A program made the translations under genes and the position numbers. Positions 43,966-53,583 of a stretch of 64,000 nucleotides of DNA are shown here, one piece after another. The stretch lies in the NCBI RefSeq assembly GCF_033097365.1, contig NZ_AP028461.1, forward strand, positions 1-64,000. Reading direction: 5' to 3'. The notes under the pieces were generated by a model. It was given only the letters and a program-made list of their open reading frames with translations. It was not told the origin of the DNA and searched no databases. This DNA comes from Actinoplanes sichuanensis. GTDB taxonomy: Bacteria; Actinomycetota; Actinomycetes; Mycobacteriales; Micromonosporaceae. Every line of letters starts with the position of its first letter. Within the stretch, counting starts at the first letter, position 1.

Positions 43966-44805
43966 GCCGGCACGGGGTCGGATGACGGCCCAGACGATCT
44001 TGCCGCTGCGGGTGGGCATGGCACCCCAGGTGTCGGCGCCGGCGTGGACGACCCCGAGCCCTGTGCCCCGCTGCGTCAACAACTCTGGCCTGGACAAGGA
44101 CTGAGTGGATCGCATGCTGGGAAGGCTGGTGGTGCCGTCATTGACCCAGAGGTGCAGACCGGTGGCACGGTGCGACAGGGTGACGCGGATGCGGGTGCCG
44201 GCGTGCTCGACGGCGTTGACGACGAGTTCGGACATCACCAGCCTGGCTCGCATCAGCAGCGGCTCGGACAGGTTCCAGTCGTCACCTGCCCGGGTGACCA
44301 GGTCGCGGGCCAAGCCGGCGGCCGTCAGGTCTGGTGGCAGGTCGGCTTGTAGCCGTGGAGTCGGCGCCAGCCGGTGGGTGACCGCCGCTCGGGCTTCGGC
44401 CAGGGTGGCGAACATGAACAGGTGCGGCACCACATCGGTGCGTCGGAGCTCGCGGTTCAGTGCCGTGGCGGTGGGCAGACACAGAGCAAACTGCACGGTT
44501 GGCCGCACCGCGCTCGCGGCACGCCGTGCGGCCTGCCACAGCGGCATGCTGGCGGCATCAGGATCACCGAGGTCGTACAGGTCGGCGATGATGCCCGCCG
44601 GTGGTTCGGCCAGACACCTTCCGATTGCTGCGGACACGCCGGCGCCGAGGTGCCGTGACCAGCGGCCGTGCACGCCGATCTCCACCAGGGAGGTATCGGA
44701 ATCCGCAGTCACCGTCACCAGTGGGCCGATGCGCGGACCCGGCGTGGTGAAAAGGTGCGGAGGCTGGGCGTGCGCACCGGAGGCATCACGGTCGATGACG
44801 CTCAT
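43960..44805 (-). CDS. STAS-like plus HATPase anti-sigma/serine kinase-like protein
   Basis: 281 residues. N-terminal 40-130 reads like a STAS or anti-anti-sigma-type domain (LVEIGVHGRWSRHLGAGVSA, GIIADLYDLGDPDAAS). The C-terminal 120 residues form a GHKL ATPase: RARLVMSELVVNAVEHAGTR (N box), LHLWVNDGTTSLP (G1-like) and QRGTGLGVVHAGADTWG (G2). RsbW-like proteins phosphorylate or bind sigma-regulatory partners. Its start overlaps a 38-residue small frame. Likely in the stress-signalling network of this cluster. Confidence 0.75.
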   Translation of the reverse strand: MSVIDRDASGAHAQPPHLFTTPGPRIGPLVTVTADSDTSLVEIGVHGRWSRHLGAGVSAAIGRCLAEPPAGIIADLYDLGDPDAASMPLWQAARRAASAVRPTVQFALCLPTATALNRELRRTDVVPHLFMFATLAEARAAVTHRLAPTPRLQADLPPDLTAAGLARDLVTRAGDDWNLSEPLLMRARLVMSELVVNAVEHAGTRIRVTLSHRATGLHLWVNDGTTSLPSMRSTQSLSRPELLTQRGTGLGVVHAGADTWGAMPTRSGKIVWAVIRPRAGD

Positions 44806-44918
44806 CGGACGGCAGCGGCCGCGGTGCAGGCGCCGGTACCGGCGAGCCGGTCGTTCTGATGATGGTGACGCGGTGCGAACGACGGCACCACACGGGTGTG
44901 TTGAAGGTCGACGATCAT
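44802..44918 (-). CDS. Possible small protein coupled to HATPase gene
   Basis: 38 residues (MIVDLQHTRVVPSFAPRHHH...) with GGGAG five bases before the ATG and a TGA overlapping the ATG of the HATPase gene. Contains a run of three His and an Ala-rich end. No domain. A leader or small protein; weak call. Confidence 0.35.
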   Translation of the reverse strand: MIVDLQHTRVVPSFAPRHHHQNDRLAGTGACTAAAAVR

Positions 44919-45069
44919 GGCAGCTCCCAGGTACACAGCGGCAAGAGGGCGCACTGCCGGGGTCCTGAGCAGCTGACGGCGGCGCATGACAGCGTCACCG
45001 CTGGCATCGATGATAGAGGTAGCGGCGCCCGGCCGCGGAATACGGCTCGGCCGAAAGAGAACCGCCGGG

Positions 45070-47151
45070 TCACCTGCCGGGCCGCTCCGTGGGGAGCCGG
45101 ACGGTGATCGTTGTGCCGGGTGGTTCGTCGCCCGTGCCGGCGATGATGGTTCCGCCGTGCTGTTCGACGATGACGCGGGCCAGTGAGAGTCCCAGACCGG
45201 TTCCGGGGATGGCGTTGCTGATGGCGCTCGGGGTACGGAAGAAGCGCTGGAAGAGTCGTTCGCGTTCGGCTGTGGGAATGACGGGGCCGGTGTTCGACAC
45301 GGTGAGCTGGGCGGCGGGCCCGTCGGTGGAGACGGCCACGATGATGCGGGTGCCGTCGTCGGCCCAGTCGAGGGCGTTGGCGAGTAGTTCGTCGGTGACC
45401 TGGGCGAGCCGCCTCGAGTCTCCCCACAGAATCGTCTCGTCGGGTACGTCGATGTCGAAGGTGACATCCCGGCCGGCAGACCGGTTGCGGATGGTGGCGA
45501 CCGTGGCCCGCACGACGGCGCTCAGGTCCATGCGGCGCGATTCCACTGCTACGTGACCGGACTGCATCCCGGCGATGTCGAGCAGCTTGGCGATGATGAC
45601 CTGCAGGCGGCCGGTGTTGCGCTGCATCACCCGCAGCATCTCGGCCCGGTCACCGGCCGGCAGATCCGGATCGTCGATCATCATTGTCGTGTACGACAGG
45701 ATGCTGGTCAGTGGCGTGCGAATCTCATGGCCTACCAGGGCGATGTATTCGTCGCGGCTGTGCCCGAGCTGGGCGGTCAGATCCCAGCCGCGGCGGCGTT
45801 CGAGGAACTGCCCGATATGGGCAGCGATACCGGTCATGACAGCGGTGCGAACATCATCAGGATCTTCGGTGTACGCGCTATAGCACACCAGAACCCCTCG
45901 CGTGACCGATCCGATGGGCACCGGCACGGCCACCGCCGATCGCAGCATGCCCCAGTCGAGGGTTTGCGCGCCTGAACCGGCGTCGGTGTTCAGGTTTCTC
46001 GCCCAGACCGTCTCGGAGGTCTGCCAGGCTCGCCCGGGCATGCCCTCCCCCTGGCCGAGCCGGTCCGGTGACCCGGAAGGCAACAGGTTCCGCTCATCGG
46101 TCCAGCACAGACGTCGGCGCAGCACGTTGCCGACCTCGTCGATGGCCCAGAACTCGGTGGCCGCCCAATCGAGCATCTGCCCGACGGTGGTGATGACGTC
46201 GCGCAGCAGCCCGTCGGCGGGGCTGGTATCGGAGCCGGAGAGCAGGCGCCGGATCGTCAGCTCGCAGTCCTTTAGCACGGCCGCGCTGTGCTGCTGGGTC
46301 ACATCCTGCATGGTGACCACGGCGCCCAGTGAGGCGCCGTCGGCGGTGATGATGGGCTGTGCGTCGGCGAGCAGCGTCGAAGGTCGCTGCCTCGGGCGTT
46401 CGACCATGATTTCGACGTCGCGCAAGTGCTCGCCGGCGAGGGCTCGCAGGAGCGGTCCAAGGGCGGGAGGCAACGTCGGGGCCGAGGCCAACCGCTGCCG
46501 GGTCCATGCCCGCAGGTCGACGTCCTGGGGTAACTCGCCGTGCAGGTCCTGGTTCGCCTTGTTCGAGAAGACCAGTCGCCCAGCGGCGTCGCACGCGGCC
46601 ACACCGGTCTGCAAACTCTCCAACAGAGCGACCAGCAGCCTCCGCGTCTCATCCGCCCGTACGGTGGAGTGTTGTTCGATCACTAGACCCGCGCACGCCT
46701 TCGCCCCGTGGTCCACCGCGGTCAGATGCTCCGGCTGCCACGGTCTGGGCCGACGGTCCAGCACCGCGCACACCCCCGTGACCGCCCCATCGGCGTCACG
46801 GATCGGGTGTCCCAGGTAGGCGCGTTCACCCATCACCGATTTCGGTGCCTCAGCTGGGACTTGAGCGTCAGCGATGACGTCGCTGATAACCACGGGTGAC
46901 CCCCTCGCGATCACCAACCCGCTCAGCGTCGACGATACGGATGCCGGAGGTGTGCTCGCCCACTGCGATGGCAGACCGTACCCGCCGACCAGACGCAGCT
47001 GTCGACCGTCCAGCAGGTGAACCATCGCCGCTGGCGCTTGCGCCGCCTGCGCCATGAGGGTCATCAGATGATCGCCTGCGGCCTGCCACAGACCTCCGGA
47101 CCGCGGATCCATCCGGTCCGGCTCAACCCCTCGTTCGTCGGCGATAGCCAT
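45070..47151 (-). CDS. GAF-PAS-GAF sensor histidine kinase
   Basis: 693 residues, no transmembrane segment. GAF domain at about 25-160 (MVHLLDGRQLRLVGGYGLP, YLGHPIRDADGAVTGVCAVL), PAS at about 168-285 (LESLQTGVAACDAAGRLVFSN), second GAF at about 300-450, then HisKA with phospho-acceptor H475 (YIALVGHEIRTPLTSI) and HATPase with RLAQVTDELLANALDWA (N), VSNTGPVI (G1) and GTGLGLSLARVIVEQHGG (G2). Cytoplasmic two-component kinase. No receiver or response regulator gene adjoins it. Phosphorylates an unknown partner in response to a ligand or redox signal. Confidence 0.9.
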   Translation of the reverse strand: MAIADERGVEPDRMDPRSGGLWQAAGDHLMTLMAQAAQAPAAMVHLLDGRQLRLVGGYGLPSQWASTPPASVSSTLSGLVIARGSPVVISDVIADAQVPAEAPKSVMGERAYLGHPIRDADGAVTGVCAVLDRRPRPWQPEHLTAVDHGAKACAGLVIEQHSTVRADETRRLLVALLESLQTGVAACDAAGRLVFSNKANQDLHGELPQDVDLRAWTRQRLASAPTLPPALGPLLRALAGEHLRDVEIMVERPRQRPSTLLADAQPIITADGASLGAVVTMQDVTQQHSAAVLKDCELTIRRLLSGSDTSPADGLLRDVITTVGQMLDWAATEFWAIDEVGNVLRRRLCWTDERNLLPSGSPDRLGQGEGMPGRAWQTSETVWARNLNTDAGSGAQTLDWGMLRSAVAVPVPIGSVTRGVLVCYSAYTEDPDDVRTAVMTGIAAHIGQFLERRRGWDLTAQLGHSRDEYIALVGHEIRTPLTSILSYTTMMIDDPDLPAGDRAEMLRVMQRNTGRLQVIIAKLLDIAGMQSGHVAVESRRMDLSAVVRATVATIRNRSAGRDVTFDIDVPDETILWGDSRRLAQVTDELLANALDWADDGTRIIVAVSTDGPAAQLTVSNTGPVIPTAERERLFQRFFRTPSAISNAIPGTGLGLSLARVIVEQHGGTIIAGTGDEPPGTTITVRLPTERPGR

Positions 47152-47238
47152 GGGAACCTCAGCGATGTCAGGGGCGGATGGTAGCGAGTCGCAGGCCAGG
47201 CGGTCCGACCCCGATCCGCATCACCGGCCCGGCGGTTG

Positions 47239-47953
47239 TCACGCCCGGTCGATGGTCTGCTCGGCGGCCAGCCGCGGCGCATGCGGCGCGGGGTCCGCGG
47301 CCGGGTCGGCGCGGCCGAGCCGCAGCAACAGGTAGGGGTGCCCGACGCTGGCGATCATCGCCCGAATCGCCTGACGGCGTGCAATGACCTCGATCGGTGC
47401 GCTGTACGGCAGCACGGTGGCCCCGCGCATGGTGGCGGTCAGCCAGCCGGCGGACAGGGCAGGCCTCACCGGCGCGGAGCCAGTCGATCGGGTCGTCGCC
47501 GGGGCCGTAGAGCGTGACGAACACCGCTGACTCGTCGTGTGCGGCGCTGACCGGCAGGTCACCGTAATGGCCGAAGTCGCGGCCCGGCACCGTGGTCTGC
47601 GTGGCCCGGTCCGGGATCGCCGCGTCCGGAACACCCGATCCGGGCGGCCGCGTGCCGCCCGCCCACACAGCGAGCTCCGCCTGCCATGCATCCCAGCCCT
47701 GCGCCCGCAACGCCGCGTGTGCGTGATGCAGGTCCGCGCCGCAGCTCAGTGTCGCCAGACGCGCTTCCGGGTCGGTGACCGGCATGATCCGCTCCGAGGC
47801 GAGGCACAGTTCGAGAGTGTCGGCGGCGAGCCGCCACCGCCACGGTTGTGTGTTGCAGTTCGACGGGGCGTACCCGCCGATGGTGGCCGCCTCGGCGAGG
47901 GCGTGGATGCTGACCTGGGTGTCCGTCGGATGGGTGATGGAATCACTGAACAT
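47239..47953 (-). pseudogene. Acg-family nitroreductase-like protein, frameshifted
   Basis: About 235 residues when joined. ATG at 47953 behind AAAGGA. The first frame gives IGGYAPSNCNTQPWRWRLAA (FMN-site-like NTQPW), then ERIMPVTDPEARLATLSCGA and SAVFVTLYGPGDDPIDWLRAGE. Near 47462 the frame shifts by one base to LSAGWLTATMRGATVLPYSA and GHPYLLLRLGRADP. The motif set is that of the Acg subgroup linked to dormancy regulons. Compare the second broken copy at 54123-54897. Confidence 0.75.
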
Positions 47954-48519
47954 CACGAAAGTCCTTTGTGAGCAGGTGACATTCCCCCGTCCGCCCTGGG
48001 GCGACATGGACGGGCCCGAACGGCCGCAGCTCCGGGACCATCAGTTTCCGCGTGGCGGAACAGACTGCTACGGAACGCCGACTCGGTCGAGGTGGCGGAT
48101 GTCGGGTCGTACCCGCGGGGTCCAGGCGGCAGAATCAGTGTCAGCGGATGACTCCGGCCGACGCGGTCATACGTACACGAAATCACCACAAGATTACGCC
48201 GATCCGGCAGACGCCGTGCGGCGATCACCGGCCAGGGCGGCCGCGCCGCACCCCTGTGCAAGAGTGGAGGTTTCGACGATGGTGGCGACCCGTCACGATC
48301 AGGGAACCCTCAGTCACCGCGATCTCAAGCGACACGGTGAACGTACGTTTGCTCGCCTGCCGGCTCTCCGCCGTTTACCGGATCTGCAGCCGGGGTACAG
48401 TCGCGCCGTCACCGGTTTTTCGGTGGCGACCGGCCGTCCAGACTCCGCGGCCTCAACACCGGTTCACGCCCATGGTTGCTTCTGCATGGTGGGCGGTGGC
48501 ACCAAAGGAGTCGTTGCAT

Positions 48520-48841
48520 ATGAGCGAAACCGTCACCCAGCGGCCCCGCGTTGCCGGCAGTGACTTTGCCGCGCTGAACCGCCAGATCACCGAGGCGGGC
48601 CTTCTCGAGCGGCGGCCCGTCTATTACGCGATACGGCGGCCCGTCTATTACGCGATACGGATGAGCGTGGTGGTCGCCATGCTCTGTGGTGTCTGTGCCG
48701 CCTTCGTCCTGGTCGGCTCCTCGTGGTGGACCCTGCTGGTCGCACCTGCACGCCGTCGGAGCGCCGCTGCGCGAGGCCCGGACCGAACCCCGTAGCTCAG
48801 CCCTCGCCGACGCCGGCCGAGTGCCGGCCGGAGATCAGTAA
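48520..48841 (+). pseudogene. Fatty-acid desaturase-like gene, internally deleted
   Basis: ATG at 48520 behind AAAGGAG. Residues GSDFAALNRQITEAGLLERR and MSVVVAMLCGVCAAFVLVGS plus WWTLLV match the start of acyl-CoA/fatty-acid desaturases. The His-box core is absent. After a one-base shift the tail LHAVGAPLREARTEP ends at a TAA (48839-48841), like a desaturase C-terminus. So about 250 residues seem deleted. A 24-bp tandem duplication lies inside the N-terminal part. Confidence 0.65.
48610..48657 (+). repeat. 24-bp tandem duplication within desaturase remnant
   Basis: Two identical 24-bp units, 48610-48633 and 48634-48657, begin CGGCGGCCCGTC and encode RRPVYYAI twice. The duplication keeps frame. 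It is a recent slippage or replication event, since both copies are perfect. Confidence 0.95.
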
Positions 48842-48870
48842 ACAGGTCCCGAGCTTTTCTCGAGTAGAGG

Positions 48871-48912
48871 AATCCTGTGGGCCGCCGAAGGGGGCCGGCG
48901 GCCCACAGGATT
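48871..48912. terminator. Strong bidirectional hairpin terminator
   Basis: AATCCTGTGGGCCGCCG (48871-48887) and CGGCGGCCCACAGGATT (48896-48912) form a perfect 17-bp stem with an 8-nt loop, between the end of the desaturase remnant and the end of the convergent hemerythrin gene. T-run TTT on the right. Confidence 0.85.
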
Positions 48913-48920
48913 TCGTGTAG

Positions 48921-49358
48921 TCAGGCGGCGTCCATGACCTGGACGTCGTGTAGCTCGCCCGCCATCATGTGCAACCGCTGGACCGGCACCTGGACGCGCA
49001 GGATCGGGAACTCGTCCAGTTCCTCCCGGGTGGCGTGGTCCAGGATCGCCCGGTACAGGGCTGCGAACCCGTTCTCGAAATCCAGGTGGCCCGTGCCGAG
49101 GTCGTGCAATGTGGTGACGGACCGCTCGATGGCCTCTCCCTCCAGCATGCGCGCCACGCCGACCATGCTGCCGGTGCCGTTACGGGTCGCTGGATGCACA
49201 ACCGTCCTTGCGCCGCGTTCGTGCAGATGGACCAGATGGGCAAGCTCCGCGAACCGCTGTGCTCTTTCCGGTCCTCGGGAGCGCTCGACGCCGGCACACA
49301 GCCGGCGGATCTCGTCATGCTGCTTCATCAGCAGGTCGATGACGTCGGAGTAGCTCAT
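48921..49358 (-). CDS. Hemerythrin HHE cation-binding domain protein
   Basis: 145 residues from the ATG at 49358; an upstream in-frame ATG at 49451 adds a Pro/Arg-rich stretch that looks non-coding. Four-helix-bundle metal-site residues are visible: MKQHDEIRRLCAG, ELAHLVHLHERG, TTLHDLGTGHLDFENG and ILDHATREELDEFP. These His and Glu/Asp residues bind a di-iron site in hemerythrins. Likely oxygen, NO or iron sensing/storage in the cytoplasm, fitting the stress context. Confidence 0.85.
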   Translation of the reverse strand: MSYSDVIDLLMKQHDEIRRLCAGVERSRGPERAQRFAELAHLVHLHERGARTVVHPATRNGTGSMVGVARMLEGEAIERSVTTLHDLGTGHLDFENGFAALYRAILDHATREELDEFPILRVQVPVQRLHMMAGELHDVQVMDAA

Positions 49359-49568
49359 CAGGACCACCGGGCCACGTGACGCGGATGGGTGGTGGCGTGC
49401 GAGGAGGCGCGGATCGAGAATCTCATGACTGGCCCTCGGATCTTGATTCACAGTGAACGCCGGGGTCCTGAGCGTGGTGGGCTGACACCTCTACGGTACT
49501 CCGTGGCCCGTACAGCATCCCGCTGCGCCGTGCAGGCGTTCCGCCCGACCGCTGAGGGAACTGAACGG

Positions 49569-50294
49569 TCAGTCAAGCTCCGGTGGGGTGCTGCGGTCGT
49601 TGACGAGAGCGTGTGCCACGTCGGTCAGTTTGCGGTTGTGGTTGCGGGCGTAGTTCCGGATCCGTGTGAATGCCTCGTCGACGCTGACCCCATTGGCGTA
49701 GGCGACAGCGCCCTTGGCCTGTTCGATGACGATCCGGCTGTTGAGTGCGCCCTGAAGTTGCTCGGTCAATGCTTCGCCGCGGCGTAGGGCACGCTCTTGC
49801 AGCAGGGCGATGGCGGCCATGTCCGCGAGGGATTGCACGATCGGTACGTCGGCGCCGCTGAAGTCGCCGCCCTTGGTGTCACCGAACACGTTCAATGCTC
49901 CGATGATTTGGCTGCGCAGCCTCAGGGGGAAGGCGTGCACGGACTGGAATCCGGAGGCGGTCGCGCGTGGCGCGAACCGGGGCCACCGGGCGGTTGCGGC
50001 GCTCAGGTCGACGTTGATGACCGCCTGCCCGGTGCGATAGGCCTCCAGGCACGGGCCCTCTCTGGTCTGTAGTTGGAACAGCTCCAGCAGCTTGACGTTC
50101 TCGTTCGATCCGGCCATGAATTCGAGGTTGCCGCGGCCGTCGGCGAGCATGAGCCCGACCGCGGACGCGCCGACCAGGTCCGCGGTGCGGTCGGTGAGCA
50201 TGTGTAGGAAGTCGATCAGGTCGAACTCCTCGACGAGGGTGTCGGCGACCTCGACGAAGATCGACGCCAACCGTTGCGCGGAAACGGTGGTCAT
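49569..50294 (-). CDS. GAF-ANTAR RNA-binding antiterminator protein
   Basis: 241 residues. GAF domain at about 20-160 (ASAVGLMLADGRGNLEFMAG, REGPCLEAYRTGQAVINVD, VHAFPLRLRSQIIGALNVFG). ANTAR domain in the last 65 residues: LTEQLQGALNSRIVIEQAKG, AFTRIRNYARNHNRKL, DVAHALV. ANTAR proteins bind dual-hairpin RNA leaders and prevent termination; GAF supplies the signal. Divergent-free, in a same-strand run with a second GAF-ANTAR gene 40 bp upstream. A decayed paralogue lies at 43667-43965. Confidence 0.9.
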   Translation of the reverse strand: MTTVSAQRLASIFVEVADTLVEEFDLIDFLHMLTDRTADLVGASAVGLMLADGRGNLEFMAGSNENVKLLELFQLQTREGPCLEAYRTGQAVINVDLSAATARWPRFAPRATASGFQSVHAFPLRLRSQIIGALNVFGDTKGGDFSGADVPIVQSLADMAAIALLQERALRRGEALTEQLQGALNSRIVIEQAKGAVAYANGVSVDEAFTRIRNYARNHNRKLTDVAHALVNDRSTPPELD

Positions 50295-50334
50295 CGTTGC
50301 CTCCTGGCTGCTGTGCGGTGCGGCGGCACGGTCA

Positions 50335-51057
50335 TCAGTGGTCCGCTTCGAAGCGCAGGTCGCCCGCGACGATGTCGTGGGCGACTTGGCCGAGGCTGCG
50401 GTTTTCGGCGTAGGCGTACGCCCGGATGCGGGCCGCGGCGTCGGTGATGCTGCCCTGGATCTGGACCATGACCATGCCTTGGGCCTGGAACAACTCCGCC
50501 CGGTTCCCGACCGCTTCGGTCACATCGTCGGGTGCAGGTTCGCCCGGCGCTTCGGCGGCGTCTCTCTGCCGATCGAGCAAGTACTCGACCGCAACATCGG
50601 CGAAGCAGAGGGCATCGGCCAGATGCTGGTCGGACAGGCGGCCGGGGTGCTCGCGGAACACGTCGAAGACACCGAGCCTGGCCGCGCCGACCTGCAACGG
50701 AAACGCGAATACGGCGCGGACACCGCGGTCGTGGGCCTCCGGTGCGTATGCGGGCCATCGGGTCATCGCCTCGCCGGCGAGATCGGGGATCAGCACCGGT
50801 CGGCGGCGGTCGAAGGCCTCCAGGCACGGGCCTTCACCGAGAAGGAACTGGAGTTCCTCCACGTGCTCGCTGAGTGGGTCGGAAGCGGCGTACACGCTGC
50901 GGGTTCCGTCGTCGGTCAGCACGCTGATGCCCGTCCCGGAGGCCGACAACGCTCCTGCCGCGGCCTGGCAGACACACCGCAGGTGATCGACGACTCCACC
51001 GGCGCGCGCCGGCTGAGCGGCGATGAGACCCCGAATCATGGTCGCCCGGTCATCCAT
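50335..51057 (-). CDS. GAF-ANTAR protein
   Basis: 240 residues from the ATG at 51057, which has GGAG six bases upstream. GAF domain: GTGISVLTDDGTRSVYAASD, FLLGEGPCLEAFDRRRPVLI, VFAFPLQVGAARLGVFDVF. ANTAR-like C-terminus: AELFQAQGMVMVQIQGSITD, ARIRAYAYAENRSLGQVAHD. Relative to canonical ANTAR proteins, the Ala-rich region is shortened but the signature Q-A-x-G-M is present. Likely RNA-binding antiterminator. Probably co-transcribed with the GAF-ANTAR gene that follows. Confidence 0.85.
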   Translation of the reverse strand: MDDRATMIRGLIAAQPARAGGVVDHLRCVCQAAAGALSASGTGISVLTDDGTRSVYAASDPLSEHVEELQFLLGEGPCLEAFDRRRPVLIPDLAGEAMTRWPAYAPEAHDRGVRAVFAFPLQVGAARLGVFDVFREHPGRLSDQHLADALCFADVAVEYLLDRQRDAAEAPGEPAPDDVTEAVGNRAELFQAQGMVMVQIQGSITDAAARIRAYAYAENRSLGQVAHDIVAGDLRFEADH

Positions 51058-51279
51058 GGTCCACTCCGGAAGCGGACCGGGCTCGCGGACGGCGCCACGA
51101 TGTGGAGGGACCAAGGGGCCGGTCGCCGCCGGTCGCCAGGTATATGCCCGGCCGGAACAGTTGATAGGGCCGCCGGTCGTGCGGCGACGGCGCCCGGTCG
51201 GCCGCGACGACGGCCCGGTAGAGAGCCTCGTTGGCGAGGCGAGGACTGACCGGGCGGGGCTCGCCGGCCCGGACCGGGG

Positions 51280-51714
51280 TCATCGAACCGCTCGCCAGCG
51301 CGGCAGACCGAGGCCGCCGCCCTCGGTCTCCCAGGCCTCCGCGTCCGAGCCGTCCGAGGTTGAGGGACTCGGGGCGGGCGGGATCACGCGCATCGTGAAG
51401 GTTCCCCCGTCGACACAGACGACTGTCATTGTCCACGGCGACTGGCCGGGCGAGTAGTCGACGGCGACCGTACGCAGGCCCAGCACGACCCGGTCCGGGC
51501 CGACTGCCCAGTCTCTGGCGCTCAGCACCAACTGTCGCACCGGTCCACGGACGTGATCGAGCATGGGCAGCAGAACAGGCAGTTCACTGTCGAGATCGGG
51601 CGAGTCAGGCCACCAACTGCCGTCGAACGAAGTGTGATCGAGTTGTCTCAGCTCTCGCGCTCGAAGGCGCTCGGCAGGCGACAGAAACTCAGGGTGACGG
51701 ACGAATATAGCCAT
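51280..51714 (-). CDS. DUF5994-family protein
   Basis: 144 residues from the ATG at 51714. Reads SFDGSWWPDSPDLDSELPVL, then VRQLVLSARDWAVGPDRVVL and SPWTMTVVCVDGGTFTMRVI, the usual DUF5994 pattern, followed by an acidic tail (AWETEGGG). Actinobacterial family of unknown function, often seen beside Usp, GAF-ANTAR and phosphatase genes. Paralogues at 52004-52201 (short) and 53584-54126. Confidence 0.75.
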   Translation of the reverse strand: MAIFVRHPEFLSPAERLRARELRQLDHTSFDGSWWPDSPDLDSELPVLLPMLDHVRGPVRQLVLSARDWAVGPDRVVLGLRTVAVDYSPGQSPWTMTVVCVDGGTFTMRVIPPAPSPSTSDGSDAEAWETEGGGLGLPRWRAVR

Positions 51715-52003
51715 GACAAGATCCCATCGTCCAGGACCGACGCAGGCGCGGGGCCCAACCTGAAGACAACAGGCAAGGACGAGGTCCACCGAGTCCGGTG
51801 AAAGGCGCGGCATCCGGTAGGCGGGGCGCGCACCGGCCGAGGCCGGCACCGATGACGGAGCCATCGGTCATCCCCAAGTGTACGCACTACCGCCGCCGAG
51901 CGCGGGTACGGTGGACCGGCACCGGCCTCTCGACCTCGGCGGCGAGTCCATGCCGCACCCGCCGCGCGAGGGACGTGGAGGCCGTCCAAAGGGAGGCACT
52001 GTC

Positions 52004-52201
52004 ATGCCCCAGAGCACCTTGAGTCCCAGCCGCCCAATGCGGTTCCGCCGGTACACGTCCCAGCCACCCGGTGTGGTCACCGTGATCAGTGACTTCGGGG
52101 CAGAACGGTTCGATCTTCTGATCGTCCCGCCCGGCGCCATCCAGGCCTCGGCCGACACCGCCGCAGCGGACCCCACCGACAGACGCCACACCCTGAACTG
52201 A
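52004..52201 (+). CDS. Short DUF5994-like protein (C-terminal part)
   Basis: 65 residues with GGGAGG eight bases before the ATG. The sequence MRFRRYTSQPPGVVTVISDF and RFDLLIVPPGAIQASADTAA matches the second half of the DUF5994 proteins nearby, lacking the GSWWP half. It could be a genuine short paralogue or a truncated gene with a new start. Confidence 0.5.
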   Translation: MPQSTLSPSRPMRFRRYTSQPPGVVTVISDFGAERFDLLIVPPGAIQASADTAAADPTDRRHTLN

Positions 52202-52396
52202 TCGCCGGGATCGCACACGCCGACGGATCACCACACCACAGCGTTACCACCGGCCAGCGGCGCGCGACGTCTGGCGTGAGGATTCGATCAAGCGAACACG
52301 GCGGTGCGGTAGGCAATGAATGCGCGGCACCGGACCCGACGAACCAGCAGGTCGCTCCAGACCCCGGCGGCAGCTCGACACCAGCCTGGAGCACCC

Positions 52397-52834
52397 ATGC
52401 GAATCTTCGCCCGCAAAGCGGCCGACCCAATGACACCAACCACGATTCCGCCCAGCACGGGTCCCACCGCGGAGAGCCTCCTCGATTCGGCGGACATGGA
52501 GGCGATCTCGCGCGGCAGCCACCAGGCGTTCGCCGCTCTCGTCGACCGTACGGCCGAGATCCTCGCCGCCGACCTCACGGCACGTCTTACCGAGCCCCGG
52601 CAGCGGACCGCGATTCTCGCCGCCACCTACGTTGAAGTGTGGTGGCTCGCCGGCCGCCGCAGCGACGCGGATGCCGATGTCAAACAGTGGATCGGTCGCA
52701 TCCTGGAGCGGCGGATCGCGGACTCGTGCCGGGTCCCCACCGGCCGGGCTCACCACGAGCCGGGACACTCCCGCGCGGAACACGAGCTGGCCGACCTGCT
52801 GGACCGGCCGATCGACGACCTCTGGCCAGTCTGA
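52397..52834 (+). CDS. Sigma-70 region-2-like protein, short
   Basis: 145 residues from the ATG at 52397 (GGAG six bases upstream). MEAISRGSHQAFAALVDRTA, LTEPRQRTAILAATYVEVWW and DVKQWIGRILERRIADSCRV resemble region 2 of ECF-like sigma factors. No region 4 is present; it ends after LADLLDRPIDDLWPV. May be a stand-alone regulator or a truncated sigma factor. Confidence 0.55.
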   Translation: MRIFARKAADPMTPTTIPPSTGPTAESLLDSADMEAISRGSHQAFAALVDRTAEILAADLTARLTEPRQRTAILAATYVEVWWLAGRRSDADADVKQWIGRILERRIADSCRVPTGRAHHEPGHSRAEHELADLLDRPIDDLWPV

Positions 52835-53148
52835 ACTGTGCCGTCGCCCGTGCTCCTGCGTCACTGGGGCACGCGACATCAGCAGCCTCAGCGGCTGCAC
52901 GAATACGCCACTCAGGGCGGGTCGGAGTCGACCGTCCCGCAGTCTCGCCCGCCGCCTTGCTGACACCCGCCGACAGCAACGCCGACCGGCTTCCGGATGA
53001 ATCACCGCCGCCCGGCAGGAAGAACCAAGTCGGCACCGGAGAGTCGTCTTCGTCGAACCGAACAGGCGTAGGATGGAATCATCCCGGAATCGACGACATC
53101 CCACCTTCGAGGTGCCCGCCACACCGGCTCTCCCCCGAGGGGGCTGTT
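52835..53148. other. Intergenic region, 314 bp
   Basis: No supported gene. GAGGGGG before 53149 is the ribosome binding site of the LapA-like gene. Confidence 0.4.
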
Positions 53149-53496
53149 GTGTCCAGCAATCGCCACCGCCCGCGAACCGCCTCAGCAGCGGACGATGTCT
53201 CCGGCTCGCCGACCACGTCGCCAGCCTCGGCGGCCGGTAACCGGGTACCTCAGACCCGCACCGGCACCGCCTGGTTCGCCGTCTGCTCCGCCGCGTTGCT
53301 GTGCGTGGTGCTCATCATCTTCATGGCGCAGAACACCCGCAGCGTCGAAGTCACCTTCCTGTGGACCCACACCAGCCTGCCACTCGCCCTGGCACTGCTG
53401 ATCGCGGCCGTCGGCGCGACGATCCTGGCCGTCGTGATCGGCACCGCCCGCATCGCCCAACTGCGCCACCTGTACCGCCGCGGCCACGGCAACTGA
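53149..53496 (+). CDS. LapA-domain membrane protein
   Basis: 115 residues from a GTG. A hydrophilic 45-residue N-terminus is followed by two membrane helices: AWFAVCSAALLCVVLIIFMA and LPLALALLIAAVGATILAVV, joined by QNTRSVEVTFLWTHTSL. This Q-N-x-x-x-V-x-x-x-F link is typical of LapA/DUF1049 proteins. Inner membrane. Role unknown in actinobacteria. Confidence 0.8.
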   Translation: MSSNRHRPRTASAADDVSGSPTTSPASAAGNRVPQTRTGTAWFAVCSAALLCVVLIIFMAQNTRSVEVTFLWTHTSLPLALALLIAAVGATILAVVIGTARIAQLRHLYRRGHGN

Positions 53497-53583
53497 CCGG
53501 CCTGATCGAACCCAGCACGCTCATTCCCCGGCCCGCCGCCGGCTTCGGCTCGTGACACCGGCGGCGGGCGGAGAGGCCCTGCC

